From assembly GCF_905147365.1 (NCBI RefSeq), contig NC_056407.1, forward strand, positions 20,629,980 to 20,693,979: a DNA stretch of 64,000 nucleotides. Direction: 5' to 3'. The position numbers and the translations under genes were made by a program. Shown in pieces: positions 40,779-51,614 of this stretch. A model generated the notes under the pieces. The model made no database searches. It was not told the origin of the DNA and saw only the letters and a list, made by a program, of their open reading frames with translations. How positions within the stretch are numbered: the stretch's first letter is position 1; each line of letters opens with the position of its first letter. This DNA comes from Aricia agestis. Lineage: Eukaryota; Arthropoda; Insecta; Lepidoptera; Lycaenidae.

Positions 40779-41735
40779 TGAATTATAAAATCGTTAATTA
40801 CTTATGTTTTCTATGATCCCATAACTAAATTCTCGTAAATCGAGCTACAAATTTTACATTACTTGACAGCAGGGGCTTAAATCTTTAAAGCTGACACGTT
40901 TTCTGACGTCTTCAAACGTTAATAACAGCTACCGTACTCTTATTTAAGTATTCTAAATGATGTTTTATTATTTTATTGTATTATTATATTATGTATAGTA
41001 TTATTATATATTATTATTATTATTTATGTTGAATCTGTCGTGCGTCAGGCGTAATATATATACCACGGAAGATCAGGTACCGCGGTGCAGTGTTCTGCGC
41101 CGTGGTACCTAATACACCTGAGTGGGTATCCTTTTCGGCATTATACAATGCACTGCCTAATGATGCCATAATATATATATTTTTTTGTAGTTTGTTGTTT
41201 GTTTTATTTTTTCTTTTGGGTTATTGTTTGCTTTTTTTTTTTGCTTTAGTGTGTGCAGTGTATTGTATTTATGTTTGAATAAAATTTTTATTATTATTAT
41301 CATTATTATTATTATTATATCTGCCATTAATTTCAGCCTAGTTATTTAGTATATTCACCAGGAATATGGTACACTATTATGTGAACCGAGTAATTTATAC
41401 TAGCTACTGCCTACTATATCAAACAGTAACGTATTGTATCATGTATGGAGATTCTCGTTAACATAGAACCATATCACCATAAAACATCTAGATTTTATTG
41501 GCATGATATGTCACTCATAGCTCTGACATATTACATCATAAACCATGTTTTCATGATAAAACAAATTGTTTGTTTGAACTCGCTAATCTCAGGAACTACT
41601 GGTCCGATTTGTAAAATTCTTTCAGGATTAGATAGCTCATTTATCGAGGATTTTTTAAGCTAAGACTAATAGGAGCAAAGAAATAGAGGAAAATGTGGAA
41701 AAAACGGGGGAAATTATTTGAAATTGTTTATTATC
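40779..41735. other. AT-rich region with probable retroposon 3' end
   Basis: A 16-bp stem hairpin (aggtaccgcggtgcag / ctgcgccgtggtacct) at about 41076-41112 is followed by cacctgagtgggtatcc and, from 41276, aataaaatttttattattat with an (ATT)n tail. This looks like the 3' UTR of a LINE, but no ORF2 remains. ATT runs also lie at 40970-41030. No gene. Confidence 0.4.
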
Positions 41736-42117
41736 TTAAGGGGGCGACTAACCATAAAGTGTAGATTTTATAATTCATTTTTATACTTGAAAATAAGCCC
41801 TGAATTATTTCATTTTTAAAATAAGATACTACATTATATTTCCGAGAATTCGATCTGAGCAAAAACACGATATCTTAAAATTTATTGCCATAACCGTGAA
41901 TTGAACTAAGTTAATATTTTAACACATTGTATAAAATTCTATCATTGAGAGATCGACCTAGCGGATTTTTAAAATGTTGTATATTTATCGAGTTATTGAG
42001 AAAAAACTAATTTGGCGATGAATCTCTCAGTTCTTTTTCACCTGGCATATGAAAGACGGGCGTGAGTGTGAAGAGAGAAGGACGATGTTTGATTTTTGGG
42101 GTTAGTCGCCCTCTTGA
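41736..42117. mobile_element. TTAA MITE, family T2, copy 2 (full)
   Basis: The left border is TTAA at 41736 followed by GGGGGCGACTAACC. The right border, reverse-complemented, is TCAAGAGGGCGACTAACC (42117), where one TTAA has become TCAA/TTGA. The body is 382 bp and matches 44974-45401 and 20513-20947. It is AT-rich with no ORF. Confidence 0.85.
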
Positions 42118-42683
42118 GAACTACTGGAGCAATTTGTATGTTACTTGCCACACGTGTAGAATAGACCACGTGAAGGGGAATAGGCTATTTTGCGGAAAAA
42201 TGTACGGTTTTCGTAAAATTCCTAAATTACGCGAGAATACCTATTAAAACCATATTTATTTTATTACTACTCACTTTTTAAGTTCAGAAACTTCCCCCTT
42301 TTTGGGAGTCGGATGATAAATGAAAATGACATCTCAAGAAGAGCTTTTTTAAATCAGTCACACTCAACCACATAGACGTAGTATTTGTTGTCGAATAATG
42401 TCGATGACTGATGTGAAAGTATAAAAGAGTAAATATTTTAATACGTAAACAATGAATGAATATTGCCGATACACCTATGAACGCGAACAATGAAGAATTT
42501 GCATTAAATCCAAACAAACAAACACTGGAGTCCACAATCCGCTTCAACTGAACAAACAAAAGATCTGAAACATTCATATTTATCATTTGTACTTACATTT
42601 ATTATTATCAATACCTGATTCCTTCTGTTTTTAAAGCATGATGAACATTGTTGAATATTCTCATAATGTTATAGTAACACAGA
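42118..42683. other. No gene recognised
   Basis: A 100-codon minus frame (42284-42586) has no recognisable domain. Confidence 0.4.
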
Positions 42684-43182
42684 TATTATCTATATATTAA
42701 TACGTGAGCCAAAAACTTTGTATCCCTTTTGACGAAAAATGGGGAAACGTAGGTGAATGAAATTTTGCACAGTTATATGTTGAAGGAGTGCATCGAGCTA
42801 ATATTATTTTGAAAATAATATTAGCATAAGCTTCTATCATACATTTTTTTTACAAATAAAACATTACACACACTACAACACACACACTAGGAAAAATGAC
42901 AGATTTTTGAGTGACAAGCCTATACATACGAATTGTACTCTTTTATTTATGGTTGAAGTCTGTTGACAACAAAGTGACAAATTGAAAATTTGTTATATTT
43001 TTTTTATTGAATCTTAGATACTATTAGACAATGCTTACACGGCCAGTCTGAGATCAGCTGAATCCCAAAGACAAGAGTTGAAAAAAATATGATAAATTCA
43101 ATATTTTTTTTACAAAATATAGGTGGTAGTCCTAATGTCGTTGAAACTAAGGTCGAATTTCGACCATTGGGTGATCTCTAGT
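42684..43182 (+). mobile_element. GAGATCGCCCAATGGTCG-family MITE, full copy
   Basis: It starts ctatatattaatacgtgagc, continues through ttgacgaaaaatggggaaac, ggagtgcatcgagctaat and a cacacactacaacacacaca tract, and ends cgaccattgggtgatctcta. About 500 bp with no ORF. Confidence 0.75.
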
Positions 43183-43478
43183 GTTACTGAAATCGACCTC
43201 GTTAATCACCACAAATTATAAGGAAGAGAAGTTTACATCGGATACTTTTTATGGTGGGAAAATGTACCAATACTAAGGATTTCACAAAATATAGTGTTAT
43301 TCACTATTCAGCGGTGCACACTGCACAATGCTGCAAATTTTTTGTTTAACTTTCAAGACGAGTTTTATTTTAAAGTCATAAATGATGATGATTGATGACT
43401 GTATATTCAAGCGGTACTGTGAAAATGGTCTGTCTTTTTTTTTTAATAATTATTGATGTTTTTTTTGTTTGTTTATTT
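43183..43478. other. No gene recognised
   Basis: Unassigned AT-rich sequence. Confidence 0.4.
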
Positions 43479-43778
43479 TGATGAGTATGCCCTCAAGCAA
43501 CTCCCTTGCGCAAACATTCGTTAATGGCTCGGAAACCATGGATTTTTCCGGGAGAAAAAGTATCTAGGAGAAGGTATATAGACACCTATACACCTTCTCC
43601 TTGATTGACTTCAGGACTACCTGACCTGCCTTCAGCAAAAAAAAATATCATAATATTATGTCCATACCCGGGACGCAAAGTATCTCCGTACCAGATTTCA
43701 GCAAAATTGCTTCAGCGGTTTGGGCATGAAAAGGTATTATAGACAGACACAATACGCATTTATTATATTAGTATGGAT
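43479..43778 (+). mobile_element. LEP1-like Helitron, diverged, with insertion
   Basis: The first half degrades from caactcccttgcgcaaacat. The second half, ccagatttcagcaaaattgc followed by ggtttgggcatgaa and a tail ending attagtatggat, is well conserved. About 100 bp containing an accttctcctt inverted pair (gaaggtatata...tataccttc-like) lies in the middle. Confidence 0.6.
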
Positions 43779-44082
43779 CACAAGCGAATTATATTGGGCT
43801 CTGGGCTTTCTGGACCACTTAAAGGTATTTGTCTAATTTCAATTTATATTTAACATCTTTAAGTCACATATATGCCAATATGAAATGAATGGAAAGTCAT
43901 AATTATATTTGATTATATCACTTCAAACTGATAAATAGTTGGAGATTATGATATGAAGAGTTAGAAAGACGTTTTCCGATGAAACTATAATCTTATATCT
44001 TTTGTGGCGAGTCGTCGTGCAAGTTGCAAGGCAAGTTGCAACTTGCATGTAAACGCAGCACCAAAATCACGTCGGGGTCACC
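43779..44082. other. No gene recognised
   Basis: Includes two close copies of aagttgca near 44020-44045. No product. Confidence 0.4.
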
Positions 44083-44450
44083 AGTGAAGCAGCTAGGAGC
44101 TACCTAGCTACTTACGATAATATTAATTTAATAGAAATAAACTATTTACTTCAATTTAAATTACTTTTAGGAAAACTGCCAAAACTCCAAATTACTGATT
44201 TAAATTTTAAATAAAAGATGCCAAAACAAACACTTCGATTTATTCGCTTTTTAGGGTTCGTCAATTAATTTTGTGTCCGTTAATAGCGAATAAATCGAAG
44301 TGTTTGTTTTGGCATCTTTTATTTAAAATTTAAATCAGTAATTTGGAGTTTTGGCAGTTTTCCTAAAAGTAATTTAAATTGAAGTAAATAGTTTATTTCT
44401 ATTAAATTAATATTATCGTAAGTAGCTAGGTAGCTCCTAGCTGCTTCACT
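44083..44450. repeat. Perfect 166-bp inverted repeat
   Basis: Arms 44083-44248 and 44285-44450 are, by eye, exact reverse complements over the full 166 bp, with a 36-nt loop. The outer end is agtgaagcagctaggagcta and the inner end cgatttattcgct. No ORF, and no second copy in the window. Identity of the arms implies very recent origin or continuing gene conversion. Confidence 0.92.
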
Positions 44451-44481
44451 TTAAACGAGCAATTCTTGTATATATTATATA

Positions 44482-45627
44482 TGTCGCAGGGAAAAGAAGA
44501 TATCAGGGATATCCCGAAATCCCTAGGGATATCACGAAATCGCGGTAGTTACCGAATATTCTTGTTTCTTACGTCTTCTTACTAAACAAATCTAGTGATA
44601 TGTCATTTCACTAAACTAAATCTAGTGAAATGTCAGAAAAGCGAATACCGCCGAATAAAAATCGAGCTACGAATTTCTCTCGCTCGCTCTAATACCCACA
44701 CGGGCACTAGTGAGAGTGAAACAAATGCGTCGCTCGAGCTGGCGCGGCTCGTGTGATTTTAGTCGTTAAATTATTACGTGTACGTTAAGCTTGAATGCGA
44801 TTTTCTAAATATCACCTTTTACGACTCTCGAGTTTCAACATTTTTTAATATTTTCCAGACTTACGCGCATGTCACTTGCATCGTTCGATAGCCTGTTAAA
44901 TGTATATTATGGGGATATTAATAACTCAATACCGATAATAAGATCCCTTCACGCTGATAATGCCCCGTTCGCGTTAAGAGGGCGACTAACGCAAAAAATC
45001 GTCCTTCTCTCTTCACACTCACGCCCGTCTTTCATATGCCAGGTGAAAAAGGACGACGCGGATTCATTTAAATAAAAAGAAAATTATTTTTTTCCTAATA
45101 ACTCGATAAATATGTAACATTTAAAAAATCCGCTAGGTCAGTTCCTCAATGATAGAATTTTATACAATGTGTTAAAATATTAACTTAGTTTAATGCACGG
45201 TTATGCAATATATGAAAAATTCGTGAAAATTAGATGCATGTTTGTGATCGAGAAAATTTTAAGATATCGTGTTTTGGCTAGGTCTGATTCTCGGAAATAT
45301 AATGTAGTATCTATGTCTACAAAATGAAACAATTCGGGGCTTATTTTCAAGTATAAAAATGAATTATAAAATCGTCAATTTAGGGTTAGTCGCCCCCATA
45401 AGATAGTGATAGGGTATTAGAGCGAGCGAGAGAAATGCGTAGCTCGAATTTTATTCGGCGGTATCCGCTTTTCTGACATTTCACTAGATTTAGTTTAGTG
45501 AAATGACATATCACTAGATTTGTTTAGTAAGAAGACGTAAGAAACAAGAATATTCGGTATCTACCGCGATTTCGTGATATCCCTAGGGATTTCGGGATAT
45601 CCCTGATATCTTCTTTTCCCTGCGACA
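44482..45627. mobile_element. 1.15-kb DNA element with about 230-bp inverted ends
   Basis: The left arm starts tgtcgcagggaaaagaagat; the right arm ends atcttcttttccctgcgaca. The arms stay complementary for about 230 bp (44482-44715 vs 45405-45627), including aaatctagtgatatgtcatt and cgctcgctctaatac. They have a few differences. The element is inserted in a TA-rich stretch (TATA on both sides). No transposase. It contains a T2 MITE. Confidence 0.85.
44974..45401. mobile_element. TTAA MITE, family T2, copy 3
   Basis: TTAA at 44974 followed by GAGGGCGACTAAC; the right end ggttagtcgcccccataag has ATAA in place of TTAA. Orientation is opposite to 41736-42117. It is the innermost of three nested elements. 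Confidence 0.8.
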
Positions 45628-45791
45628 TATATAATTGGAATCTCGGAATCGACTCCAGCGATTTTCATGAAATTTAGTATATAGGGGGTTTCGGGGGCGA
45701 TAAATCGATCTAGCTAGGAATCGTTTTTAGAAAATGTCATTTTATTCGTGTTTTATCGAATACCGAGCAAAGCTCGGTCAAATAGCTAGTA

Positions 45792-46114
45792 GTCTGTTTA
45801 TTTACAAGAATTCAATTTTATTCTTAAGTTAGCAGTGCGAGTATTTTTTACATAGCTCCTACACTAGAAAGGTCAATGACCGCTGGTGCCACCTTAAATT
45901 GTCCTGACAATAGCTTCAAATAATTTTAACGATGTCAGCCATGATTGACGTAAATTGAACACTTACGAGGCAAATAACACGTAATTAAGCAGATTTGTCA
46001 GCGTAATTATATTACACAGTCATGTAGGTCGAACTCAATTATAATAATCTCCAATATAATTCATATTATTCTGTTCACATCGTGTATGCAAAATACGATA
46101 TCGCCCTTATGTAA
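45792..46114. other. No gene recognised
   Basis: Unassigned; no repeat ends. Confidence 0.4.
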
Positions 46115-46328
46115 GCCATACACGCAGCACGCTACGGTCTACCGGAGAGGTCACTTGCTCAGGTATGCCTTCGCAGGTGTCACTCGAAAGTATTGATTTT
46201 CGATTTTGCGCCGGTCTCCTGCGCAGACCTAAAGAACTGCACAGGTCTATTCCCACTCACATTCCGGTCTACCTGCGCAGGCATACCTGCTCAGGTGGAT
46301 TTCTTCGATAGACCGAAGCATGTATGGC
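46115..46328. mobile_element. MITE with GCCATACA ends
   Basis: Left gccatacacgcagcacgcta; right, reverse-complemented, gccatacatgcttcggtcta. The ctcaggtatgcc / ggcatacctg segments inside are also complementary. About 214 bp with no ORF. Confidence 0.65.
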
Positions 46329-46866
46329 AGCCATTGGACGAAATATGACAAGTTTTTTGACAGGGAGTCAATGACCCCTACAGACAGAATTCCGCGATTT
46401 GAGAATAGAGATTTATAATAAAATACTACATAATATTATCTCATAAAAATCTCGTATTTTCTTCAACGCAGTGAAACGTACATTTTCAATTCGGTATAAA
46501 TTGGTAGACGTAGATTACACGCTCAGTTTCTCTTCAGTTTAGTCCATCAATCTGGTAACAATGACGCGAAACTGAACGTCTAAACTCTAACCAGTTGATT
46601 GACGGACTGATCATTTCTTTAAGCGGGCCCCTAGACGAGCAATTTTATTGCGCAATACAATTGATCGCCTAGGGGCCGGCTATTATGTACTTTTTAGCCA
46701 TCAAAATGAACGTGTAACCTACGTGTAATAGGCTTAACTATATTGCGGTTAGAACGGAAGTGTATAAAGTGATTTTATATAGTTTCTAAGTCGTAAGTAG
46801 TCAAATAGAAATTTCTTCCTCCCTTTTTTACGTTTAACAGTTTGTGGCGAAGGGCGACTATAATAT
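46329..46866. other. No gene; small GC palindrome
   Basis: From 46626 to 46679, gggcccctagacgagcaatt pairs with caattgatcgcctaggggcc, a tiny foldback unit. From 46500 to 46620 there is a weak inverted pair around cagtttagtcc / gtctaaactc. No gene. Confidence 0.5.
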
Positions 46867-47224
46867 CTTAGGGTGGGTTGCACCAGAAGCGTGGTTATAG
46901 TTACAGTTATGGTCAAAGTTATGGTTATAGTTAAGGCTAACTTTAACATTAACCTTAACTTTGACAGATGACAGCTGGTTCGACAAGGCTTTAAATGAAC
47001 GTGGGCGGGGGCGCTGCTGGTAAAGAGCTGTCAAAAATGGCGTTTTTGTATGATGACAGCGTAAGTTCCTTTTTTTAAGTTCATTTAAAGCCTTGTCGAG
47101 CTCAAGGTTATGGTTAATTAAGGCGTCCATTTTTTACTTTAACCAAAGATTTGACATTTTGCATTGTAGTTATAGTTAAAGTTATAGTTATAGTTAAAGT
47201 AAGTTGGTGCAACCCACCCCTTAG
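46867..47224. mobile_element. MITE with GGGTGGGTTGCACCA ends and TTA TSD
   Basis: TTA borders (46868-46870, 47221-47223) with ends GGGTGGGTTGCACCA and, reverse-complemented, GGGGTGGGTTGCACCA. Subterminal DNA is made of ttatggttatagttaa-like repeats. A 3-bp TTA target and GGG ends suggest a Harbinger-type MITE. Another MITE (46981-47099) is nested in it. Confidence 0.75.
46981..47099. mobile_element. CGACAAGGCTTTAAATGAAC MITE, copy 2
   Basis: 20-bp ends: cgacaaggctttaaatgaac and its near-exact complement gttcatttaaagccttgtcg. The interior agrees with 63563-63688 (gtcaaaaatg.cgtttttgtatgatg on the reverse strand). Nested in the TTA-type MITE. Confidence 0.85.
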
Positions 47225-47761
47225 TATCACAAATTATCGTTAATAATAAAACAATGATGATTATTATTATTATATCCTATCGAACACCGCAACTATTTCG
47301 AAACCTAAAAAAAATCTACTAAGAAAATATCAATTTTTGATGAAAATATCGAAATTCAGTACGAAGACCTAGTACTCCTGCCCAATTGCCATCGATTTGG
47401 TAATCAGATGATTTCCGCCTCGGCACCGACGAATTGCCGGTAGAGGTTCACTTTGCCTTAATTAACAATCTATTTGCGAGCTTTCAAATGTTCGTCGTTT
47501 AATACCTAACGAAAAGCAGCCATTAATTAATATGGATTCATAGAACTGGAGCAGCATGAGCAGTAAACATCAAAGACTAAGTCATATGTGGACCAACGTA
47601 TTTTGGTAAGGTTATATCAAATCTATGTTGAATGTGATCTGTGAGTTCGGCTTAATATACCTCAACCAAATTAAGTTGGTCGTATGAATTTTCTCTGATA
47701 GTACCACAGATAATTTCACACAGCAGACTGTCAATTTACAAAACAGTATTTTCATACTTAG
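47225..47761. other. No gene recognised
   Basis: Apparently unique sequence; no frame with a recognisable product. Confidence 0.4.
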
Positions 47762-48088
47762 TTTTTTTTTTTATGAAATAAGGGGGCAAACGAGCAAAGG
47801 AGTCACCTGATGGAAAGCAACTTCCGTCGCCCATGGACGATCAGATAGAGCTGCAGGTGCGTTGCCGGCCTTTTGAGAGGGAATAGGGTAATAGGGGAGG
47901 GTAGAGATGGGAAGGGAAGGGAATAAGGGGGGGTAGGGAAGGGATTAGGGTAGGGGATTGGGCCTCCGGTAAACTCACTCACTCGGCGAAACACAGCGCA
48001 AGCGCTGTTTCACGCCGGTTTTCTGTGAGAACGTGGTATTTCTCCGGTCGAGCCGGCCCATTCGTGCCGAAGCATGGCTCTCCCACGT
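47762..48088 (-). mobile_element. Metulj-like SINE, copy H (full length)
   Basis: Minus-strand copy from poly(T) to ggctctcccacgt, with a small deletion in the gatgctgcgagtgtcc region (the + strand reads cccatggacgatcagataga). Confidence 0.85.
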
Positions 48089-48264
48089 ATACGTTAGTTA
48101 TTTGATATCTTCTAGTGCTTTTCAAATTACTGAAGGTTGACAGTCAATAAACTTTTTGTTGCCTGAAATGAAAGTATGTAAAGTTTTTGACAGACTTGTC
48201 TGATGGTATTGGAAAATTTAACTTTTTTGGTTCTTTTTATAAATTGAATGGAATTTATTATATA

Positions 48265-48474
48265 CTAGATGACGCCTACAACTCCGTTGCGCCAAAATTC
48301 CTTTATCGCGCGGGAACCGTATTTTTTTTGGGGTGAAAGGTATCCTATGTCCTTTTCAAAGTACCAAATTTCAGCAAAATACCAAATTTCAGCAAAATCA
48401 GTTTGGGCATTCAGGCCCTTTTTTGCTGAAAAGATAACAGACAGACACACACACTTCATAATATTAGTATGGAT
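48265..48474 (+). mobile_element. LEP1-like Helitron
   Basis: It starts ctagatgacgcctacaactc and ends cttcataatattagtatgga. A 19-bp unit, accaaatttcagcaaaat(a), is duplicated at about 48361-48398. Confidence 0.8.
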
Positions 48475-49159
48475 ATCCATACATGTGAACACTTCACATT
48501 TATGATCAGGACAATTATAACGGATATTCCGGATCACTGAATAGGTTCCGAAATGATTTTCCAAAACAAAAATAGTACCTACGTGTGGACGTATTTAAAA
48601 AACTTGCGAAGATTGTGTAAAAAAGTCGCGAAAGGTTTTGAGGTACAAATTTAGAGGAAAAAGAAAAAAGGAAATGTTTTTCACGATGCAGTGAAAAGTA
48701 ATTTACCGGAAAATGGAGAGAAATATGATTTTATAGCGATTCCCCATCACGCACGTATAAATCCTTTGGATACGTTGGATGAGGGACCTTTATTTGTATG
48801 TGAATGCCGAGCAGAAACGTGATTCCGTAACAAAATAATTTTCATGAAAAAAAGAGCCAAGTGTTTGTCAGATTCGTTTTCGTCAGAAACTTTTTTTTGT
48901 GTGGGATTTTGTTAAGATGTTTTATTTCAATTTAATTTCTTGTGATCAAGCCAGTAGGTATAATCACTAGTAAACATCCATTATAATATTGAAATGTCTA
49001 ACTTTAAATTCATTTTTAAATACAGACATGAATATGACTCTAATCAAAATATGACGTGACAGACGGGCAGCGATGTCTCAATCAATATCCATTAGTAAAG
49101 TGTTCGCAATCTTTAATTAATGCTTATTACTTAATTGCCATAATATAGTTTATAGCGTA
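48475..49159. other. No gene recognised
   Basis: AT-rich unassigned sequence. Confidence 0.4.
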
Positions 49160-49680
49160 ACATCTATATATTAATTCGCGAGCGCAAAACTTTGGATCCC
49201 TTTTGACGAAAAATGCGGAAACGTAGGTGAATGAAATTTTATACACTTTATAGCTGTTTATGACGTGGTGAAAGAGTGCATCGAGCTAATATTATTTTGA
49301 AATTATGATTTATCATATATTTTTTTAACAAATAAAACATTACACACACTACAACACACACACTAGGAGATTTTGATTGACAAGCCTGTACACACGAATT
49401 GTACTCTTTTATTTATGGTTGAAGTATGTTGTCAAATTGAAAATAGATTTAGTTTTATTATTGAATCTTATAGTATATAATATAGTTAGACAATATAATT
49501 ACTACATTGCCACTGTCATCATTTGAGTTTATTAATCTGAGACTGTCGCAAGAATTATGTCTTAAAAAAATTAAAGTCAATATTTTGACAATAGAATATC
49601 AATAGAAAAGCGTTGAAATTGAAACTTATAATTTAATTTTTTATTTGAGGTCGAATTTCAACCATTGGGCTATCTCTAGT
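49160..49680 (+). mobile_element. GAGATCGCCCAATGGTCG-family MITE, full copy 2
   Basis: It starts catctatatattaattcgcg, shares the cccttttgacgaaaaatgcg and acactacaacacacacacta blocks with 42684-43182, and ends aaccattgggctatctctag. It supplies the empty-site sequence for the THAP transposon insertion at 6686. Confidence 0.8.
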
Positions 49681-49939
49681 TTAACAAAATAGCCAAGTCT
49701 ACGTGGCCAACGCCGTTTAATTGCCTTGAATAAACATGGCAAGAGCACTATCGTGCCCCCAGATGTTATACATTTTATAGTAACATTGACATGGGAAAGA
49801 TTTTCCTTCGCCGTATCACGTATTCTACATTACGCGTGTCAGGGTTCACATGTATTTGGTCTACTATTTTATATATTGCAACTTGACCGCAGCAAATCTA
49901 GAGCTCAAACGAGTTAAAGTTTTTTTTGACAGAGGGATT

Positions 49940-50310
49940 ACGTGGGAGAGCTATGCTTCGGTATACGTGGGAGAGCCATGCTTCGGCACGAAGGGGCCGG
50001 CTCGACCGGATAAATACCACGTTCTCACAGAAAACTGGCGTGAAACAGCGTTTGCGCTGTGTTTCGCCGAGTGAGTGAGTTTACCGGAGGCCCAATCCCC
50101 TAACCCCTACCCTATTCCCTTCCCTACCCTCAACTATTCCCTTCCCTTCCCTTCCCTACCCTCCCGTATTACCCTATTCCCTCCTAAAAGGCCGGCAACG
50201 CACTTGCAGCTCTTCTGATGCTGCGAGTGTCCATGGGCGACGGAAGTTGCTTTCCATCAGGTGACCCGTTTGCTCGCTTGCCCCCTTATTTCATAAAAAA
50301 AAAAAAAAAA
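49940..50310 (+). mobile_element. Metulj-like SINE, copy I (duplicated head)
   Basis: The head acgtgggagagctatgcttc at 49940 is followed by a second head, acgtgggagagccatgcttc, at 49965, a 25-bp tandem duplication. The body is otherwise full length, with an expanded pyrimidine-rich tract and a 16-A tail. Confidence 0.85.
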
Positions 50311-50464
50311 TTAAAGACTCTTTTAAGACGAAGAGTAGTTTTTACTAAAGTAGCAAAATTCTGCACTAGCTTTTACAATCAGAGCTATTCAATGGAAAAC
50401 TCTGAAGTAATATCACTTTGTTTTGTTACATCTTATATAGTAGTTAATTTTTAACTGGGTGGCT
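50311..50464. other. No gene recognised
   Basis: Short spacer with no exon recognised. Confidence 0.4.
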
Positions 50465-50467
50465 TAA

Positions 50468-50615
50468 GTGTCTAAACACACCATGCAATGTATTTTAAAT
50501 TAACGATGACATACCATGCCGAAATTCCGTCGCGTTATATTGTATGCGTTTGACATTGCTGACGTAATCCTGCCGAACTTCCGCCGCGTAATTTCGGCAT
50601 GGTGTGTTTAGACAC
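50468..50615. mobile_element. 148-bp MITE, TAA TSD
   Basis: Ends GTGTCTAAACACACCATGC and gcatggtgtgtttagacac are exact complements. TAA lies on both sides (50465-50467, 50616-50618). A 3-bp TWA target fits the Harbinger superfamily. The interior has a second inverted pair, gaaattccgtcgcg / cgccgcgtaatttc. No ORF. Confidence 0.88.
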
Positions 50616-50619
50616 TAAC

Positions 50620-50735
50620 GGTCTTACCATAAAATATTTAAACATCTATTGAACAGTTGTTTTGAGACCATTATGTACTGAATTTTTTTCTAATCAACTG
50701 TTCAACAGGTGTTTAAATCTTTTGTAGTAAGACCA
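50620..50735. mobile_element. MITE with GGTCTTAC ends
   Basis: Left ggtcttaccataaaatattt; right, reverse-complemented, ggtcttactacaaaagattt. aaacatctattgaacagttg and caactgttcaacaggtgttt continue the complementarity to near the centre. It abuts the previous MITE directly. Confidence 0.8.
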
Positions 50736-51235
50736 TAAGTTTCGAGCTTTTCCGACGCGAACTATTTTTCACAAAAGAAAAACTTCCTATTGATAGAACA
50801 TAATATTATGATACTTTACTCATTTAATAAGGTCGTCATCGATTTTTATGTTTGTCCTCGTCTCGTTTATTATGTCTACAACATTAAACAAACAACCTTA
50901 ACTTTGTTAGGTTAGGATCTGTTTTGATTACCCAAAAACAAATATGCCAAGTCAAAGTAAAGTCTAATAATAACCGATCAAATATGACTTGAGTTCAGTG
51001 TTAGTATGTAAACTTCGTATGGAATTAGTTTCCACTGGTAGTCTAGTCAAGATTGTTGGAAAACAGCGTAATAAACTAATAGAGTTAAGATGTTAAGATG
51101 GTGTGTTCATTGCAAATGACTTATTGAATACAATATAATTATTAGCTACTCGTAAAAGCCGAGTTTTGTGAGGGCTCGCGTCGTCACACCTTGGCTGACT
51201 GATGATAACACATCTACACGTTCATAATTTACAAA
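50736..51235. other. No gene recognised
   Basis: Unassigned AT-rich sequence. Confidence 0.4.
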
Positions 51236-51614
51236 AAATTAAAACCGACTTCCAAGGTAAAAACAAAAGTAATATTCTTAAACATAATCTAAAGAGAATC
51301 AAATAATTCTTATTCCTTATTATAGTGCCGTCTTCAGACTTCGCCTAAACCTCAACTATTTCTGTACTCAATCTTCATGCTTTTGAAGTCGCTACCAGCC
51401 CGGAAAAGTTCTGAGATCCTTGACATAGAACTTACGCTAAGGTAAGCTGGTACCGACTTCAAAAGCATGAAGATTGAGTACAGAAATAGTTGAGGTTTAG
51501 GCGAAGTCTGAAGAGAATCACTATAATAAGGAATAATAATTATTTGATTCTTTTTAGATTATGTTTAAGAATATTACTTTTGTTTTTACCTTAGAAGTCG
51601 GTTTTAATTTTTTG
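51236..51614. repeat. Near-perfect 165-bp inverted repeat
   Basis: The left arm starts aaaattaaaaccgacttcca; the right arm ends agaagtcggttttaattttt. They pair over about 165 bp, including ttcaaaagcatgaagattga and gaggtttaggcgaagtctga, with few mismatches. The loop is about 50 nt. The outer ends carry the AAGTCGGTT motif of another repeat family in the window, so this may be two such elements in head-to-head orientation. Confidence 0.85.

Larger units (their letters stand above)
44451..45791 (+). mobile_element. Repeat TTTAAACGAGCAATTC...CTAG, split by nested elements
   Basis: The left part, tttaaacgagcaattcttgt plus atatatt (44451-44481), and the right part, taattggaatctcggaatcg to ggtcaaatagctagt (45628-45791), are two pieces of one Helitron-like repeat whose 3' part recurs at 9508-9630. 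The middle is occupied by a long-TIR element. Confidence 0.65.
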
